DNA of 64,000 bases from Gordonibacter urolithinfaciens (GCF_900199375.1 NZ_LT900217.1:3224001-3288000), one strand, 5' to 3'. Shown: positions 8,474-19,370, counted from the first letter of the stretch. Translations and numbers: made by a program. The notes: generated from the letters alone by a model not told the origin.

Positions 8474-10131
8474 TACCGCACGGACCGCGTGGAGTGGTTC
8501 TCGAGGTGCCCGCCGCAATCACCCACCACCAGCTTTTCGCTGGCTTCGTCCCAGTCGAAGTAGATGCGGACGAAGTTCGGGTCCTTCTGGTTCCCGGTAC
8601 TCGACTTGACGTGGGGTTCGATGAAGATGTCGCGCCCCTGGTAATCGTCTTTGCGCGATGCCATGGTCTTAGGGCTCTTGCGGGTCATGCGGCCCTCGCC
8701 GCGCGCCAGCGAGAAGGTAGAGCGGCTGTTGAACTCGCGCGCTATGTCCACGCTCTCGCTGCCGGCATAGAGCGGGTGCAGAATGGTGCACATGTCGTGG
8801 ATAGCGGCCCACAAGACGGAGGGATCCGTGCGGCACTCGCCGCATGAGTCCCACCCGCGCTCCGTGAAGTCTATCCGGTCGGGGAACGCCGCAACGGCGA
8901 GTCGGGCGGTTTCCGTCGCCGTGGCCGGGGGGAGGCGCCTTGCGGCGCGGACGATCTCGGCAAGCCGCCCTTCGCCATCCGCCGCGGAGGCGCCGGCGAA
9001 GGCGGCCTCGTAGCTTTGGCAACGGGCCCGAAGGTTGTGAACTTCCTCCCTGAGCTGGTTGTTCTCTTCCTTGATCAGCTCGTTGTCCTGCTTGAGGGCT
9101 TCGGTTGCCTCCTCGGTGGACAGCATCTCCTCGAGGGCCTCGTCCTGGAAGCGGCGCTTGAGCTCGGCGATGCGTCGTTCGCGCGCGGATTCCCGGTTGA
9201 GGTGCTTGACGTCGTCGACACGCAGCATGCTCTGCCAGAAATGGACGTCTTGGGCGAGCGCGCGTCTCAGCATGTCGACCACGTAGTCCTCGCCGTGCTC
9301 GCGGATGGCGGAAGCGGCGACGAACCGATGGCGCGCGTGGTCAAGGGGCTCGTCTACGCGTGGCTGCGTTGCGTAGACACGGACCGCGCCACCGAAGCAG
9401 GCAAGGCGTAGGGGCTCGAGCAGGCTGTTCATTGCCTCTGCTGCTTGGAGGCCCATTGCGTAGCACACCAACGCGTTCGGTCCCAGCGCCCGGTGGAGTT
9501 CGTGCGGGTCGACGAGCGGTTGCCCGAGAGTGCCCGGGCTGGCGAACACGACGGGTATGCCGCGGTCGGTGTTCGCGATGATGCCGAGCATCTCCTGCGC
9601 GTTCTCCGACCCTACTTCGACGGGGCCGGACTTGACATTGATGCCCGACACGGTGCAGTCCAGCGCGTCGTCTTTCAGGAGGTAGTCGACGAGCTTCGGG
9701 ATGCTGCGGCCCGGCACGGCCTGCAGAGGGCCGATGAAGCCCGCCCGGTCGCTATACGACAAAACGAGGGAGAAGGTGCTCTCCTCGAGGCTGCGTCCCT
9801 TGAACCCGACCTCGGTGAGCCACTGGCGGGGAGCGCTGCCGTCCTTGAGATCGACGTTCTCCGCAAACCGGCATGCCCATGTGTACACGCCCTCTTCGAT
9901 ATGGAGCGACGAGTACATCTCCACGTCCGCCCCCTCGGCCTTGGCACGAGTCCCGTTCTTGAGGGAGGTCCAGGTGGCGTTGTCGCAAGGGAAGCGGTAC
10001 GACGATCTGCGCGCCTTGTCGGCGATCCATCCGCGGATCTTCAGGACGACGGACCAGAGGGCGTCTTGCCCCTTCAGCGCCAAGATATCGAACTCCGTCT
10101 TGTAGAACATGGTGCGGTTCAAGTCGAGCAT
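8473..10131 (-). CDS. Unrecognised 552-residue protein with central coiled coil
   Basis: I cannot name this protein. The N-terminal part (about 1-290) is a soluble mixed alpha/beta region with WLTEVGFKG, IPKLVDYLL, RGIPVVFASPG and GGAVRVYATQPR. A long heptad-rich helix with ELKRRFQDEALEEML and NELIKEENNQLREEVHNLRA spans about 314-375. A separate C-terminal block of about 75 residues starts RKDDYQGRDIFIEPHVK and ends VRIYFDWDEASEKLVVGDCG plus a short tail. No signal peptide or membrane segment is seen. ATG 10131 is chosen because AAGGAGG stands a few bases before it. It is monocistronic, convergent with the NdpA-like gene, and appears less GC-rich than its neighbours, so transfer is possible. 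The three-part plan resembles accessory or defence proteins, but that is speculation. Confidence 0.7.
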   Translation of the reverse strand: MLDLNRTMFYKTEFDILALKGQDALWSVVLKIRGWIADKARRSSYRFPCDNATWTSLKNGTRAKAEGADVEMYSSLHIEEGVYTWACRFAENVDLKDGSAPRQWLTEVGFKGRSLEESTFSLVLSYSDRAGFIGPLQAVPGRSIPKLVDYLLKDDALDCTVSGINVKSGPVEVGSENAQEMLGIIANTDRGIPVVFASPGTLGQPLVDPHELHRALGPNALVCYAMGLQAAEAMNSLLEPLRLACFGGAVRVYATQPRVDEPLDHARHRFVAASAIREHGEDYVVDMLRRALAQDVHFWQSMLRVDDVKHLNRESARERRIAELKRRFQDEALEEMLSTEEATEALKQDNELIKEENNQLREEVHNLRARCQSYEAAFAGASAADGEGRLAEIVRAARRLPPATATETARLAVAAFPDRIDFTERGWDSCGECRTDPSVLWAAIHDMCTILHPLYAGSESVDIAREFNSRSTFSLARGEGRMTRKSPKTMASRKDDYQGRDIFIEPHVKSSTGNQKDPNFVRIYFDWDEASEKLVVGDCGGHLENHSTRSVR

Positions 10132-10257
10132 GCGTTCCTCCTTGCGCAAAGCGCCTATGCCACCCCGTTCCGAGGCGCCGGCAACCATCTTAACATGTCG
10201 ACCGGCGCGCTCGGAAAAGCGAGGTTCCGGGGCCCTTGCGCGGGGAAATGGCGATCC

Positions 10258-13161
10258 CTAGATCGCGTCGGCGCGCAGGGCCTCCACGATGCTGCCGGCG
10301 CGGGCGCGGGCGAGCGCGTAGGCCACGCTCAGGGCGAGCACCGCGAGCACCATGCCCACCGCGGCGCCCACGTAGGGCCATGGCAGCGAGAACGCGAGGC
10401 CCTCGAACGCCAAAGCCGTGGCCTGATGGAGCGCCCACGCCACGGCGGTCGCAGCCGCCAGGCCGATCGCCAGGCCGCGCGCCGCGTAGCTCGCGCACTC
10501 GCAGGCGAGCATCCGGGCGAACGCCCGGCCCCCCATACCGACCGACTTCAGCACCGCGAACTCGCGCGTGCGCAGGATGATGCTGTTCGCCAGCGTGTTG
10601 AACACGTTCGCCACCGCGATGAGCGCCATGATGACGGAGAAGCACATTACGAACAGCTGGATGGCCTGCGTCGTCAGGCGGTCCTGGCGCGCGCTCTCCT
10701 CGAGGTCGGACACGTTGATGGAGATGCCGTCGAAGCCTGCGGCCATCTTCTCCAGCTCGTCGGCGGCCTTCGCGTGGTCGGCGGCCTTGAACGAGAAACT
10801 TGCGAACGAGTACGTGAAGGGGTTCGTCCGGTAGTCGCCGCTCGATGCGACCGCCACGCTCTCGGGCAGGATGAACGCAGGGAATTGGTTGCTCGCGCCC
10901 ATAATGCTTAGGGCGTCGGGCTCCTTGTTCGCGAGCGCTCCCACCTTAAGCGGCATCGCCGTCGCCACGTCTTCAAGCGGGATCGTCTTTGCGGGACCCT
11001 GCGGATCCGTTATGTCCAGGTAGGACACGAGCGGGCCTTCGGCGCTGTCGAGAATCCCCATGAGGGAGAACCCGTCGGGCCGGTCGATGGCGTAGAGGTC
11101 GATGCTCCCTGTTCCTGCGAATGGCGCAGTCGACGCGTAGGTTCCATCCATGAACGTGTCCTGGAACGTGTTGAGCCCGATGGCGTGCGGGTTTTCGGGG
11201 TCGGTGTACGCCGCTTCGTCGAGGCCGAGCTCCGCCAGGAGCGCGCGCCACGAGGCGTCGTCGAGATAGAACAGCGCCGTGTAGCCGAGATAGTCGCCCT
11301 GCTCGTTAAAGCTGGAGGGCACGTAGTCGGCGTTGCGCTCGGCATCGAGGCGTTCGCGCACGTCTTTCATCTCTGACGCGATCATGGCGGCGGGCACGAT
11401 GCCTTCCGCCTGGCCCTGGCGCGTCGAACTGAGAAGCTCAAGGCCCTCGATAGTGCGCGCGTCTTCAAGGAAGAGGTCGAGGTCCCTGCCATGGTCGGAA
11501 AGGTCGTATGAACCGGAAGCACTCGTGTCGACGTGGGCGGAAGCCACGATGTCGGCCTCGCTTGCCGCGCCGCCGCGGGCCGCGCGATCGGAGATGGGGG
11601 CCATCGCATCCGCGAGGCTGCCGGTGGCCACGATGAGCACGACGCTCACCGCGAGCGAGGCCACCACGGTGCGCCCGCGTGCGGCGGAGCGCGAGAGGTT
11701 GCGGTGCGCCACGAAGCCGGGCACGCCGAAGAGCTTCCCGGCCGCGCCCATCCTCACCTGCGTTCCGGCGCCCGCGCCCGCCTTGCGGCCCGCTCGCTTC
11801 GAGAGGCGCACGTCCTGGGTCTGGCGGATGGCGTCGACGGCCGACACGCGGGCCGCGCGCAGGGCCGGCACCCAGGCGCTCGCCACGAGCGTGGCCAGCG
11901 AGAGCGCCGCGGCGGCGGCCAGCACGGCTGCGTCCACGTGCACGGGCACGCCGCTTCCGGTGCCCACGAGCGAGGTGAACGCCTCCTGCGACAGGGCGAA
12001 CGCGCCGGCCGTGCCGCCCAAGCCCAGCACGAGGCCCAGCGGCACGCCCACGAGGCCCAGCACGAGCGCCTCGGCGATCACCGTGCGCCGCAGCTGCCGC
12101 TTCGACGCGCCGAGCGAGGCCAGCAGGCCGAACTGGCGCGTGCGCTCCGCCACCGAGATGGCGAAGGCGTTGTAAATGAGCGACACCGATGCCGCCACGA
12201 TCACCACGGCGAGCACGGCCGCGACCATCCAGAGCGTGCCCCAGATGGGCCGTCCGTCGGAGATGCCGAGGTAGCGGAAAAGGTTCGTGTGAAAGTACGT
12301 GGAGCTGAAATCCTCCGTGCCCGTCGCCCCAGCCATGAACGCCTTCATGTCCTCCAGGCTGCCGATGCCCTGCGTCCGCACGTAGGCCCCCGTGAGCGCG
12401 CCGCCTGTCTGGCCAGGGGCTGCAAGCGCCACGATGGAGGAGCTTGATGCGGCAAAGTTGTTGCCAGGGAAGTTCGGTTGGCGTTCGTAGAAGCCCACCA
12501 CCCTGTACGTGCGCTCGGAGATGTCGACGAGCTCCTCTTCGGCATCTCCCGAATTCCTCTCGGGAGAGCGGTACCAGTTGTCCACGCTGCTCAGCACGGC
12601 CGGCCCGTCGACTCCGTTGTCGTACAGGCGCGTCCCCAAGTCGAGCGCGAGCTCGCTGCCCACGGCGAGCGGTCCGTCCGTGCGTGCGCCTTCTCCGCCC
12701 AGCTCGATGCCGCGTGCGTAGTCCGGCAGCACGACTTCGTCTGCGGACTCGGGCAAGCGGCCTTCCACGATCTCCGGCATGATGGCGAGTGGCTGTCCAT
12801 TCGGCTCGAACGACCCCTTCATCGCCCGGGGAAGCGTCCGCACGGCTACGAATTCGCCCACGACATGCGCCTCCTCGTCGGAGAGCAGCGCCGACCCCAG
12901 TTCCTCGAACGTGGCGATGTCGACCGTGCGATCGTCTGCCGCGATCGCCTCCAGAGCCTCGCCGGACACGTCGGAGGAGAAAACGTGCCACGAGCCCTCG
13001 GTGTCCATCGTCCGCTGCAGGAGCGCCGCCTGCATGCTGCCCACGCTCGTGAGCACGGCGGCCAGGAGCGCGGTGGAGAGCGCTATACCCGCCACGGTGA
13101 CGGCGGTGCGCACGCGGTTCTTCGCGAGCGAGCGCAGCGTGAAGCGCGTGAAGATGCCCAT
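10258..13161 (-). CDS. ABC transporter permease with two FtsX domains
   Basis: A 967-residue permease of the FtsX/MacB class. The N-terminal helix (about 17-37) is followed by a large extracytoplasmic region to about 300, three helices forming the first FtsX domain (about 305-440), a linker, a further helix near 495, a second extracytoplasmic region, and a last FtsX domain of three helices (about 850-960). Such tandem permeases in Gram-positive bacteria export or remove lipophilic or peptide antimicrobials, or handle lipoproteins; the substrate is not readable. Its ATPase gene ends 1 base before its ATG, and a two-component system lies upstream in the same direction, so the four genes form one module. 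Confidence 0.88.
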   Translation of the reverse strand: MGIFTRFTLRSLAKNRVRTAVTVAGIALSTALLAAVLTSVGSMQAALLQRTMDTEGSWHVFSSDVSGEALEAIAADDRTVDIATFEELGSALLSDEEAHVVGEFVAVRTLPRAMKGSFEPNGQPLAIMPEIVEGRLPESADEVVLPDYARGIELGGEGARTDGPLAVGSELALDLGTRLYDNGVDGPAVLSSVDNWYRSPERNSGDAEEELVDISERTYRVVGFYERQPNFPGNNFAASSSSIVALAAPGQTGGALTGAYVRTQGIGSLEDMKAFMAGATGTEDFSSTYFHTNLFRYLGISDGRPIWGTLWMVAAVLAVVIVAASVSLIYNAFAISVAERTRQFGLLASLGASKRQLRRTVIAEALVLGLVGVPLGLVLGLGGTAGAFALSQEAFTSLVGTGSGVPVHVDAAVLAAAAALSLATLVASAWVPALRAARVSAVDAIRQTQDVRLSKRAGRKAGAGAGTQVRMGAAGKLFGVPGFVAHRNLSRSAARGRTVVASLAVSVVLIVATGSLADAMAPISDRAARGGAASEADIVASAHVDTSASGSYDLSDHGRDLDLFLEDARTIEGLELLSSTRQGQAEGIVPAAMIASEMKDVRERLDAERNADYVPSSFNEQGDYLGYTALFYLDDASWRALLAELGLDEAAYTDPENPHAIGLNTFQDTFMDGTYASTAPFAGTGSIDLYAIDRPDGFSLMGILDSAEGPLVSYLDITDPQGPAKTIPLEDVATAMPLKVGALANKEPDALSIMGASNQFPAFILPESVAVASSGDYRTNPFTYSFASFSFKAADHAKAADELEKMAAGFDGISINVSDLEESARQDRLTTQAIQLFVMCFSVIMALIAVANVFNTLANSIILRTREFAVLKSVGMGGRAFARMLACECASYAARGLAIGLAAATAVAWALHQATALAFEGLAFSLPWPYVGAAVGMVLAVLALSVAYALARARAGSIVEALRADAI

Positions 13162-13162
13162 G

Positions 13163-13843
13163 CTAGCGCCGCCTCTCGTCCGAGGCCACGCGCCCGTCCT
13201 CGATGGCGATGACGCGGTCGGCCGCGCAGGCGATGTCCTCGTCGTGGGTGATGACGACGAGCGTCTGGTCGAAGTGGCGGTTCGAGTCGCGCAGGAGAGC
13301 CATGATCTCGTTCGAGTTCCGCGAGTCGAGGTTTCCCGTGGGCTCGTCGGCCAGCACCACGGCCGGCGCGTTCATGAGGGCGCGCCCGATGGCCACGCGC
13401 TGCTGCTGCCCGCCCGAGAGCTGGTTGGGCAGGAAGCCCTCGTGGCCGCGCAGCCCCAGGCCGTCGAGCAGCGTGCGCAGGCGCTCCTCGTTCACCTTGC
13501 GCCCGTCCATGAGCACGGGCAGCGTCATGTTCTCCACCACGTTGAGCACGGGGATGAGGTTGTAGAACTGGTAGACCAGCCCCACCTCGCGCCGGCGCAG
13601 CACGGCGAGCTCCTCGTCGGAGCGCGCGTACACGTCCGTGCCGGCCAGGCGCACGGTGCCCGACGTGGGGCGGTCGACGCCGCCCATGAGGTGCAGAAGC
13701 GTCGACTTGCCGGAACCCGACGAGCCCACGATGGCCACGAACTCGCCTTGCCCGATGGAGAGCGACACGTTGTCGAGGGCCTTGAGCGCCGTCGCGCCCT
13801 GCCCGTACACCTTCGTCAGCCGCTCGGTGGTCAGGATGTCCAT
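13163..13843 (-). CDS. ABC transporter ATP-binding protein (LolD/MacB type)
   Basis: The 226-residue cytoplasmic ATPase partner of the neighbouring permease. It has Walker A GSSGSGKST at residues 40-48, the Q-loop YQFYNLIP, signature LSGGQQQR near 142, Walker B VVLADEPTGNLDS near 162 and the switch histidine in VVITHDEDIA. NLIPVLNVVENMTLP after the Q-loop is typical of the subfamily serving FtsX-type permeases. Start ATG 13841-13843. The permease starts immediately after its stop. A 131-base gap separates it from the histidine kinase gene, enough for a separate promoter. Confidence 0.93.
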   Translation of the reverse strand: MDILTTERLTKVYGQGATALKALDNVSLSIGQGEFVAIVGSSGSGKSTLLHLMGGVDRPTSGTVRLAGTDVYARSDEELAVLRRREVGLVYQFYNLIPVLNVVENMTLPVLMDGRKVNEERLRTLLDGLGLRGHEGFLPNQLSGGQQQRVAIGRALMNAPAVVLADEPTGNLDSRNSNEIMALLRDSNRHFDQTLVVITHDEDIACAADRVIAIEDGRVASDERRR

Positions 13844-13974
13844 AGGTTTCGCCTTTCTCGCCCGGTTCTCTACGGACAGTGTCCCATCGCGGCCTTTCGG
13901 CGACGTGAACCCCGCATTACGAAATAGTCACTTTGGTTCTGGGCCTTACCTCGCGCATCCCTGGTCGCCCTCCC

Positions 13975-14979
13975 TCACACCACCATCTTGGGAAACGCGA
14001 AGTCGAAGCGCGCGCCGTCGGTTGCGCGGTCGTTGCCGGCGCGCAGCGTCCCGCCTTGGGCGACGGTGAGCGAGCGCGCGAGCGAGAGCCCGATGCCGAA
14101 GCCCTCCGATCCCGCGCCGCGGTAGAAGCGCTCGAACAGGTGCGGCAGGTCCTCTGCCGCGATGCCAGGGCCCGTGTCCGTGACGCGCAGGCGCAACGCC
14201 ACGGCGTCCTCATGCGCGCTCACGTGCACGATGCCGCCGGCGGGCGTGTGCTCGAGGCAGTTCTTCAGCACGTTGCCGAGCGCCTCGGCCGACCAGGCGG
14301 CATCGCCCGCGAACGACGCGCCCGGCGCCACGTCCGCCTCGAAGGACACGCCGCGCAGGTCGAACGCGCCGGCGAGCGGGGCGAACGCGTCGCGCACGAG
14401 GCGCTCCACGTCCACGGGAGCGGCCTGCACGCGGATGGCCCCGGCGTCGGCCTTCGCCAGCTTGAGGAGCGTCGTCACGAGCCAGCCTACGCGCTCCACG
14501 AGCGCCTCCAGCTCGCGCAGGGCGCGGGCGCGCTCGTCGGGGCCCTCGGCGTCCTCGATGGCGGGCACCAGCAGGCCGATGGCGGTGAGCGGCGTCCTGA
14601 TCTGGTGCGACACGTCGGCGAGTGCATCGGCGAGCGCGGCCTTCTCCTGCCCGAGGCGATCGGTGGCCCCCGCGAGCGCGGCCGTCATCTTCGCCAGCTC
14701 GTTCTTGAGAACGGCCACGTCGCCCTCGCGGTAGTCCGCGAAGTCGATGCTCCGGCCGCCGTGCAGCACCTCGTCCACCTCGGCGGCCAGCCGCGCGATC
14801 TCCCGGTAGCGCCGGGCCGATAACGCGGTGAAGAGTGTGCAGGCGAGGGCGAGGGACGCCAGCGCCGCAAGCCCCGCGCCCGGCCCGGCGAGCGTCCACG
14901 CGAGCGCGGCAACGACGCCGAGCACCGCGGCCAGAACGGCGAGCTCCACCGCGAGGGAGCGGTTGCGCAGAAGGCTCAT
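13975..14979 (-). CDS. Sensor histidine kinase, intramembrane-sensing type
   Basis: A 334-residue kinase with two hydrophobic helices in the first 55 residues and almost no extracytoplasmic loop between them, then a short linker, the phosphoacceptor H125 in ADVSHQIRTPLTAIG, and an ATPase domain with NVLKNCLEHTP (N box), DTGPGI (G1), FERFYRG (F box) and GFGIGLSLA (G2). Kinases with so little outside the membrane (the BceS-like plan) usually sense through a partner transporter rather than bind ligand directly; the ABC pair downstream fits this. Its ATG overlaps the regulator stop (ATGA), so the two are translationally coupled. Confidence 0.9.
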   Translation of the reverse strand: MSLLRNRSLAVELAVLAAVLGVVAALAWTLAGPGAGLAALASLALACTLFTALSARRYREIARLAAEVDEVLHGGRSIDFADYREGDVAVLKNELAKMTAALAGATDRLGQEKAALADALADVSHQIRTPLTAIGLLVPAIEDAEGPDERARALRELEALVERVGWLVTTLLKLAKADAGAIRVQAAPVDVERLVRDAFAPLAGAFDLRGVSFEADVAPGASFAGDAAWSAEALGNVLKNCLEHTPAGGIVHVSAHEDAVALRLRVTDTGPGIAAEDLPHLFERFYRGAGSEGFGIGLSLARSLTVAQGGTLRAGNDRATDGARFDFAFPKMVV

Positions 14980-15668
14980 CGCGCGCCGCCTTCCGCGACA
15001 GGGCCCGCCTTGTACCCGAGTCCGCGCACCGTGAGCACGAGTTTGGGGTTTGTCGGGTCGTCCTCTATCTTGTCGCGCAGGCGCTTCACGTACACGTTGA
15101 GGGTGTTGTCGCTCACATACTCGCCGGCGCTGTCCCAGATGGCGTTGCGCACGTGCTCGCGCGTGACCAGGCGCCCCTGGCTCTGCGCGAACAGGAGCAG
15201 CAGCCGGTACTCGAGAGCGGTCAGCTGCACCTCGGCGCCCGCCTTGCGCACGGCGGCCGCCGTCGGATCCACCTCAACGTCGCCCAGGCGCAGCGCGGCG
15301 GACGCGCCGGAGGTGCGGCGAAGCACGCTTTTCACGCGCGAGAGCAGCTCGCGGGCGCGGAAGGGCTTGGCGATGTAGTCGTCGGCACCCATGTCGAGGC
15401 CGGCCACCGTGCTGTACTCGTCATCGGAGGCCGTGAGGAAGATCACGGCCGGCGCGGGGTCGGCCGCCTTCGCCGCCGCGCACACGGCGAACCCGTTGCC
15501 CTGCGCGAGTGCGATGTCCACGAGGGCCAGGTCGAACCGCTCGCCTGCCAGCAGCGCCGCGGCGGCGTCCTGGCCGTCGGCGTGCTCGGTCTCGTAGCCC
15601 TCCCGGCGCAAGAGGTCGGTCAGGCTGGCCACGATGGCCGCGTCGTCTTCCACGATGAGTATGCGCAT
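14976..15668 (-). CDS. OmpR/PhoB-family response regulator
   Basis: A 230-residue DNA-binding regulator. The receiver domain has the acidic pair in VEDDAA (8-9), phosphoacceptor D51 in LALVDIAL, the T of FLTAS near 81 and K of AKPF near 103. The C-terminal winged helix (about 130-225) has LTALEYRLLLLFAQSQGRLV and NTLNVYVKRLRDKI, the OmpR-type recognition part. ATG 15668 is preceded by GGAG. It overlaps the kinase gene, which phosphorylates it, and most likely controls the ABC transporter genes downstream. The frame is open further upstream but lacks regulator sequence there. Confidence 0.92.
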   Translation of the reverse strand: MRILIVEDDAAIVASLTDLLRREGYETEHADGQDAAAALLAGERFDLALVDIALAQGNGFAVCAAAKAADPAPAVIFLTASDDEYSTVAGLDMGADDYIAKPFRARELLSRVKSVLRRTSGASAALRLGDVEVDPTAAAVRKAGAEVQLTALEYRLLLLFAQSQGRLVTREHVRNAIWDSAGEYVSDNTLNVYVKRLRDKIEDDPTNPKLVLTVRGLGYKAGPVAEGGAR

Positions 15669-15864
15669 GCGCTCGGCTCCTTCTCCTGCGGGCGTTTCCG
15701 AACACGGTAGCAGAAAACGCGCCGCCGCGCAGCGAGGAGGGCTGCCGGGAGCGGCTTCTAGGCGCTTGGCATCTGACTTGGAGCGACACGGTATGGGCGG
15801 CTCCGGCGCGATGGGCGCGCATGGCGAGAAGGGGCGGGAAGGCGAGGGGGCGGTGGACTGCGCG

Positions 15865-16260
15865 TTACGGGAGCCGGTTGAGCGCCCGGTCGATCGGCGG
15901 TAGCGCGGTGTAGGCCGCGAGGACCCCGATGACCGCGCCGAGCGCGTCCACGAGCCAGAGCACCGGGACGGACTCGAAGTCGGCGGTCCCCAGGGCAACC
16001 TCTCCCACGATGGCGAGCAGCCCCGTGAGGGCGAACGCCATCGCACATGCCCGCTTGAGCTCCGCATGCTGCCAGAGCGCGTTCACCAGGAGGAAGGCGA
16101 GTAAAAAGGCGGCGAACATGCGGGGGATGGCGGGCCAGAACACCACGACCGCCGCGCCCCAGGCAACGGCGGCCGCCCATCGCCCGGCGACGACGAACGG
16201 CCGCAGCTTCGAGCGGTCGGAGGGCGCGGGGGCGTTACCTGATGTCTTGCGAGATTCCAT
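15865..16260 (-). CDS. Small integral membrane protein, unknown
   Basis: A membrane protein of 131 residues from ATG 16260, or 156 if the in-frame ATG 16335 is used; neither has a strong ribosome binding site. Four hydrophobic segments are visible: around RWAAAVAWGAAVVVFW, FAAFLLAFLLVNALW, MAFALTGLLAIVGEVAL and VLWLVDALGAVIGVLAAYTA. An N-terminal basic region and a short tail LPPIDRALNRLP flank them. The pattern loosely recalls small VanZ-like proteins but key residues are not clear, so I leave it unnamed. It lies between the two-component system and the zinc-efflux ATPase with gaps on both sides. Confidence 0.55.
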   Translation of the reverse strand: MESRKTSGNAPAPSDRSKLRPFVVAGRWAAAVAWGAAVVVFWPAIPRMFAAFLLAFLLVNALWQHAELKRACAMAFALTGLLAIVGEVALGTADFESVPVLWLVDALGAVIGVLAAYTALPPIDRALNRLP

Positions 16261-16392
16261 GCCCGCCAGCGTACCGCGGACTTCTAGCGCCGACCCCTCT
16301 GCGCCCAACCGGTCGCGCTCCCGTTGACTGCCCATGAACGCGCCGTTGCCTCGGCAATCGGGATGGATCGAGTCGAGCGTCCCCCGTGCGCC

Positions 16393-18318
<1,926 letters not shown>

Positions 18319-18374
18319 GATCTCCAACCTTGTTTTTCGTATGGTTCGGGAAAGGGCGCGCCGCAGCGTCGGAC

Positions 18375-18390
18375 TGTTTCACGTGAAACA
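18375..18390. promoter_or_regulatory. parS site 1 (ParB-binding)
   Basis: TGTTTCACGTGAAACA is a perfect 16-bp palindrome identical to the consensus bacterial chromosomal parS. It lies in the gap between the small HMA gene and the P-type ATPase gene. ParB would load here for chromosome segregation. A second identical copy lies about 1 kb away. Confidence 0.9.
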
Positions 18391-18436
18391 TCCGTTCGCG
18401 TTCTTGCAGGGCGACGCTTCAATTGTCAGCGGGCGG

Positions 18437-18655
18437 TTAGCGCAGGATGACGCAATCCGGCTCGATCTTGCGGCACGCGCGCTCGGCCTCGTCGAGCACC
18501 GCTTCGAAGCGGTCGTCGTCGGCTTCCAACACGAGCTTCTGCGTCATGAAGCTGACCGTGGCGCTTTTCACGCCGTCGATGTTCGAGATGGCGTTCTCCA
18601 TCTTGGCCGCGCAGTTCGCGCAGTCGAGGTCCTGGAGCTTGAATGCTTTGCGCAT
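18437..18655 (-). CDS. Small HMA-domain metal-binding protein
   Basis: A 72-residue single heavy-metal-associated domain with the ferredoxin-like fold expected for metal chaperones. The metal-binding cysteines are C12 and C15 in LDCANCAAKM, and two acidic residues near 51-53 (ADDDR) follow. The D-C-x-x-C form, rather than M-x-C-x-x-C, is the version seen in Zn/Cd ATPase N-terminal domains, and the ATPase downstream lacks that domain, so this looks like the detached domain acting in trans. ATG 18655 is preceded by AAAGGAA. It is the middle gene of the repressor-HMA-ATPase operon. Confidence 0.85.
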   Translation of the reverse strand: MRKAFKLQDLDCANCAAKMENAISNIDGVKSATVSFMTQKLVLEADDDRFEAVLDEAERACRKIEPDCVILR

Positions 18656-18702
18656 GGGGGGTTCCTTTCGGTAGGGGCGTTCGTCGGGTTGTTCGTCGTT
18701 CG

Positions 18703-19101
18703 CTATTCGCAGATGTGGGTCATGCCCTGGGCGAGCATGGTGTACACGTGGTCGTCGGACAGCGAGTAGATGACGTTCTTGCCGTCGCGCTGGAACTTGA
18801 CGAGGCGGGCCTGCTTGAGCGTGCGCAGCTGGTGCGACACGGCGCTCTGCGTGGCGCCGACGAGCTCGGCGATGTCGGCCACGCACCGCTCCGTTCCCAT
18901 GAGGGCGTAGAGGATCTTGATGCGCGTCGTGTCGCCGAACACCTTGAACAGGTCGGCCAGGTCGTAGAGCAGTTCCTCGTCGGGCAACGATTCGGGCGGC
19001 TGGTCGGGCGAGGGATGCTCCGCGCTGCCGCACGCGCACCGGTGGTCGTGCTCGGCCGCCGGTGCGACCGTTCCGTGCTCTTCGTTTCTCGTAGATACCA
19101 T
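18703..19101 (-). CDS. ArsR/SmtB-family metal-sensing repressor
   Basis: A 132-residue winged-helix repressor that opens the zinc/cadmium operon. The recognition part is ATQSAVSHQLRTLKQARLV (82-100) and the conserved ELLYDLADLFKVFGDTTRIKIL precedes it. The C-terminal helix keeps the complete alpha5 zinc site in the SmtB pattern: D116-x-H118, ten residues, H129-x2-E132. The N-terminal tail adds HDHRCACG, a possible alpha3N-type thiol site, and a Cys at 73 (ERCVAD) is in the CadC alpha3 position, so both site types may be present. An inverted repeat of the family type lies just upstream. Confidence 0.92.
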   Translation of the reverse strand: MVSTRNEEHGTVAPAAEHDHRCACGSAEHPSPDQPPESLPDEELLYDLADLFKVFGDTTRIKILYALMGTERCVADIAELVGATQSAVSHQLRTLKQARLVKFQRDGKNVIYSLSDDHVYTMLAQGMTHICE

Positions 19102-19113
19102 TTCAACCTCTTA

Positions 19114-19139
19114 ACATATGATCAACTGTTCATAAGTAT
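19114..19139. promoter_or_regulatory. ArsR/SmtB-type operator
   Basis: The AT-rich imperfect dyad ACATATGATC-AACTG-TTCATAAGTAT lies 13 bases before the repressor start. It matches the ATATGAAC/TTCATAT type of site bound by SmtB/CadC proteins, and stands out as AT-rich in GC-rich DNA. Autoregulation of the repressor-HMA-ATPase operon is inferred. Confidence 0.65.
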
Positions 19140-19370
19140 ACGAACCAGAAGGGAGCTGTCAAGGGGTTCGGCAGACTTTCTCCCGGCCAGCGAAAAAACG
19201 AATCGTCCGGAAGACGGCGGAAGGGGTCGGGGGGAGGGAGATATGGAAGGGCGCTGGAAAAACGGCAGCCGAAGGGCGAGAGGCAAGGTTGCGGAAAAGA
19301 CGCGCAAAAAAGAAAAAAGAGGGGGCACCGCTCATGGCAGGGGCCGCGGGTCGCCGGGATAGCGAACGAA

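Noticed and set aside
8473-10131. Calling the NdpA-like gene and the coiled-coil gene one operon
   Set aside because: They are convergent and share a hairpin at their ends, so they cannot be co-transcribed.
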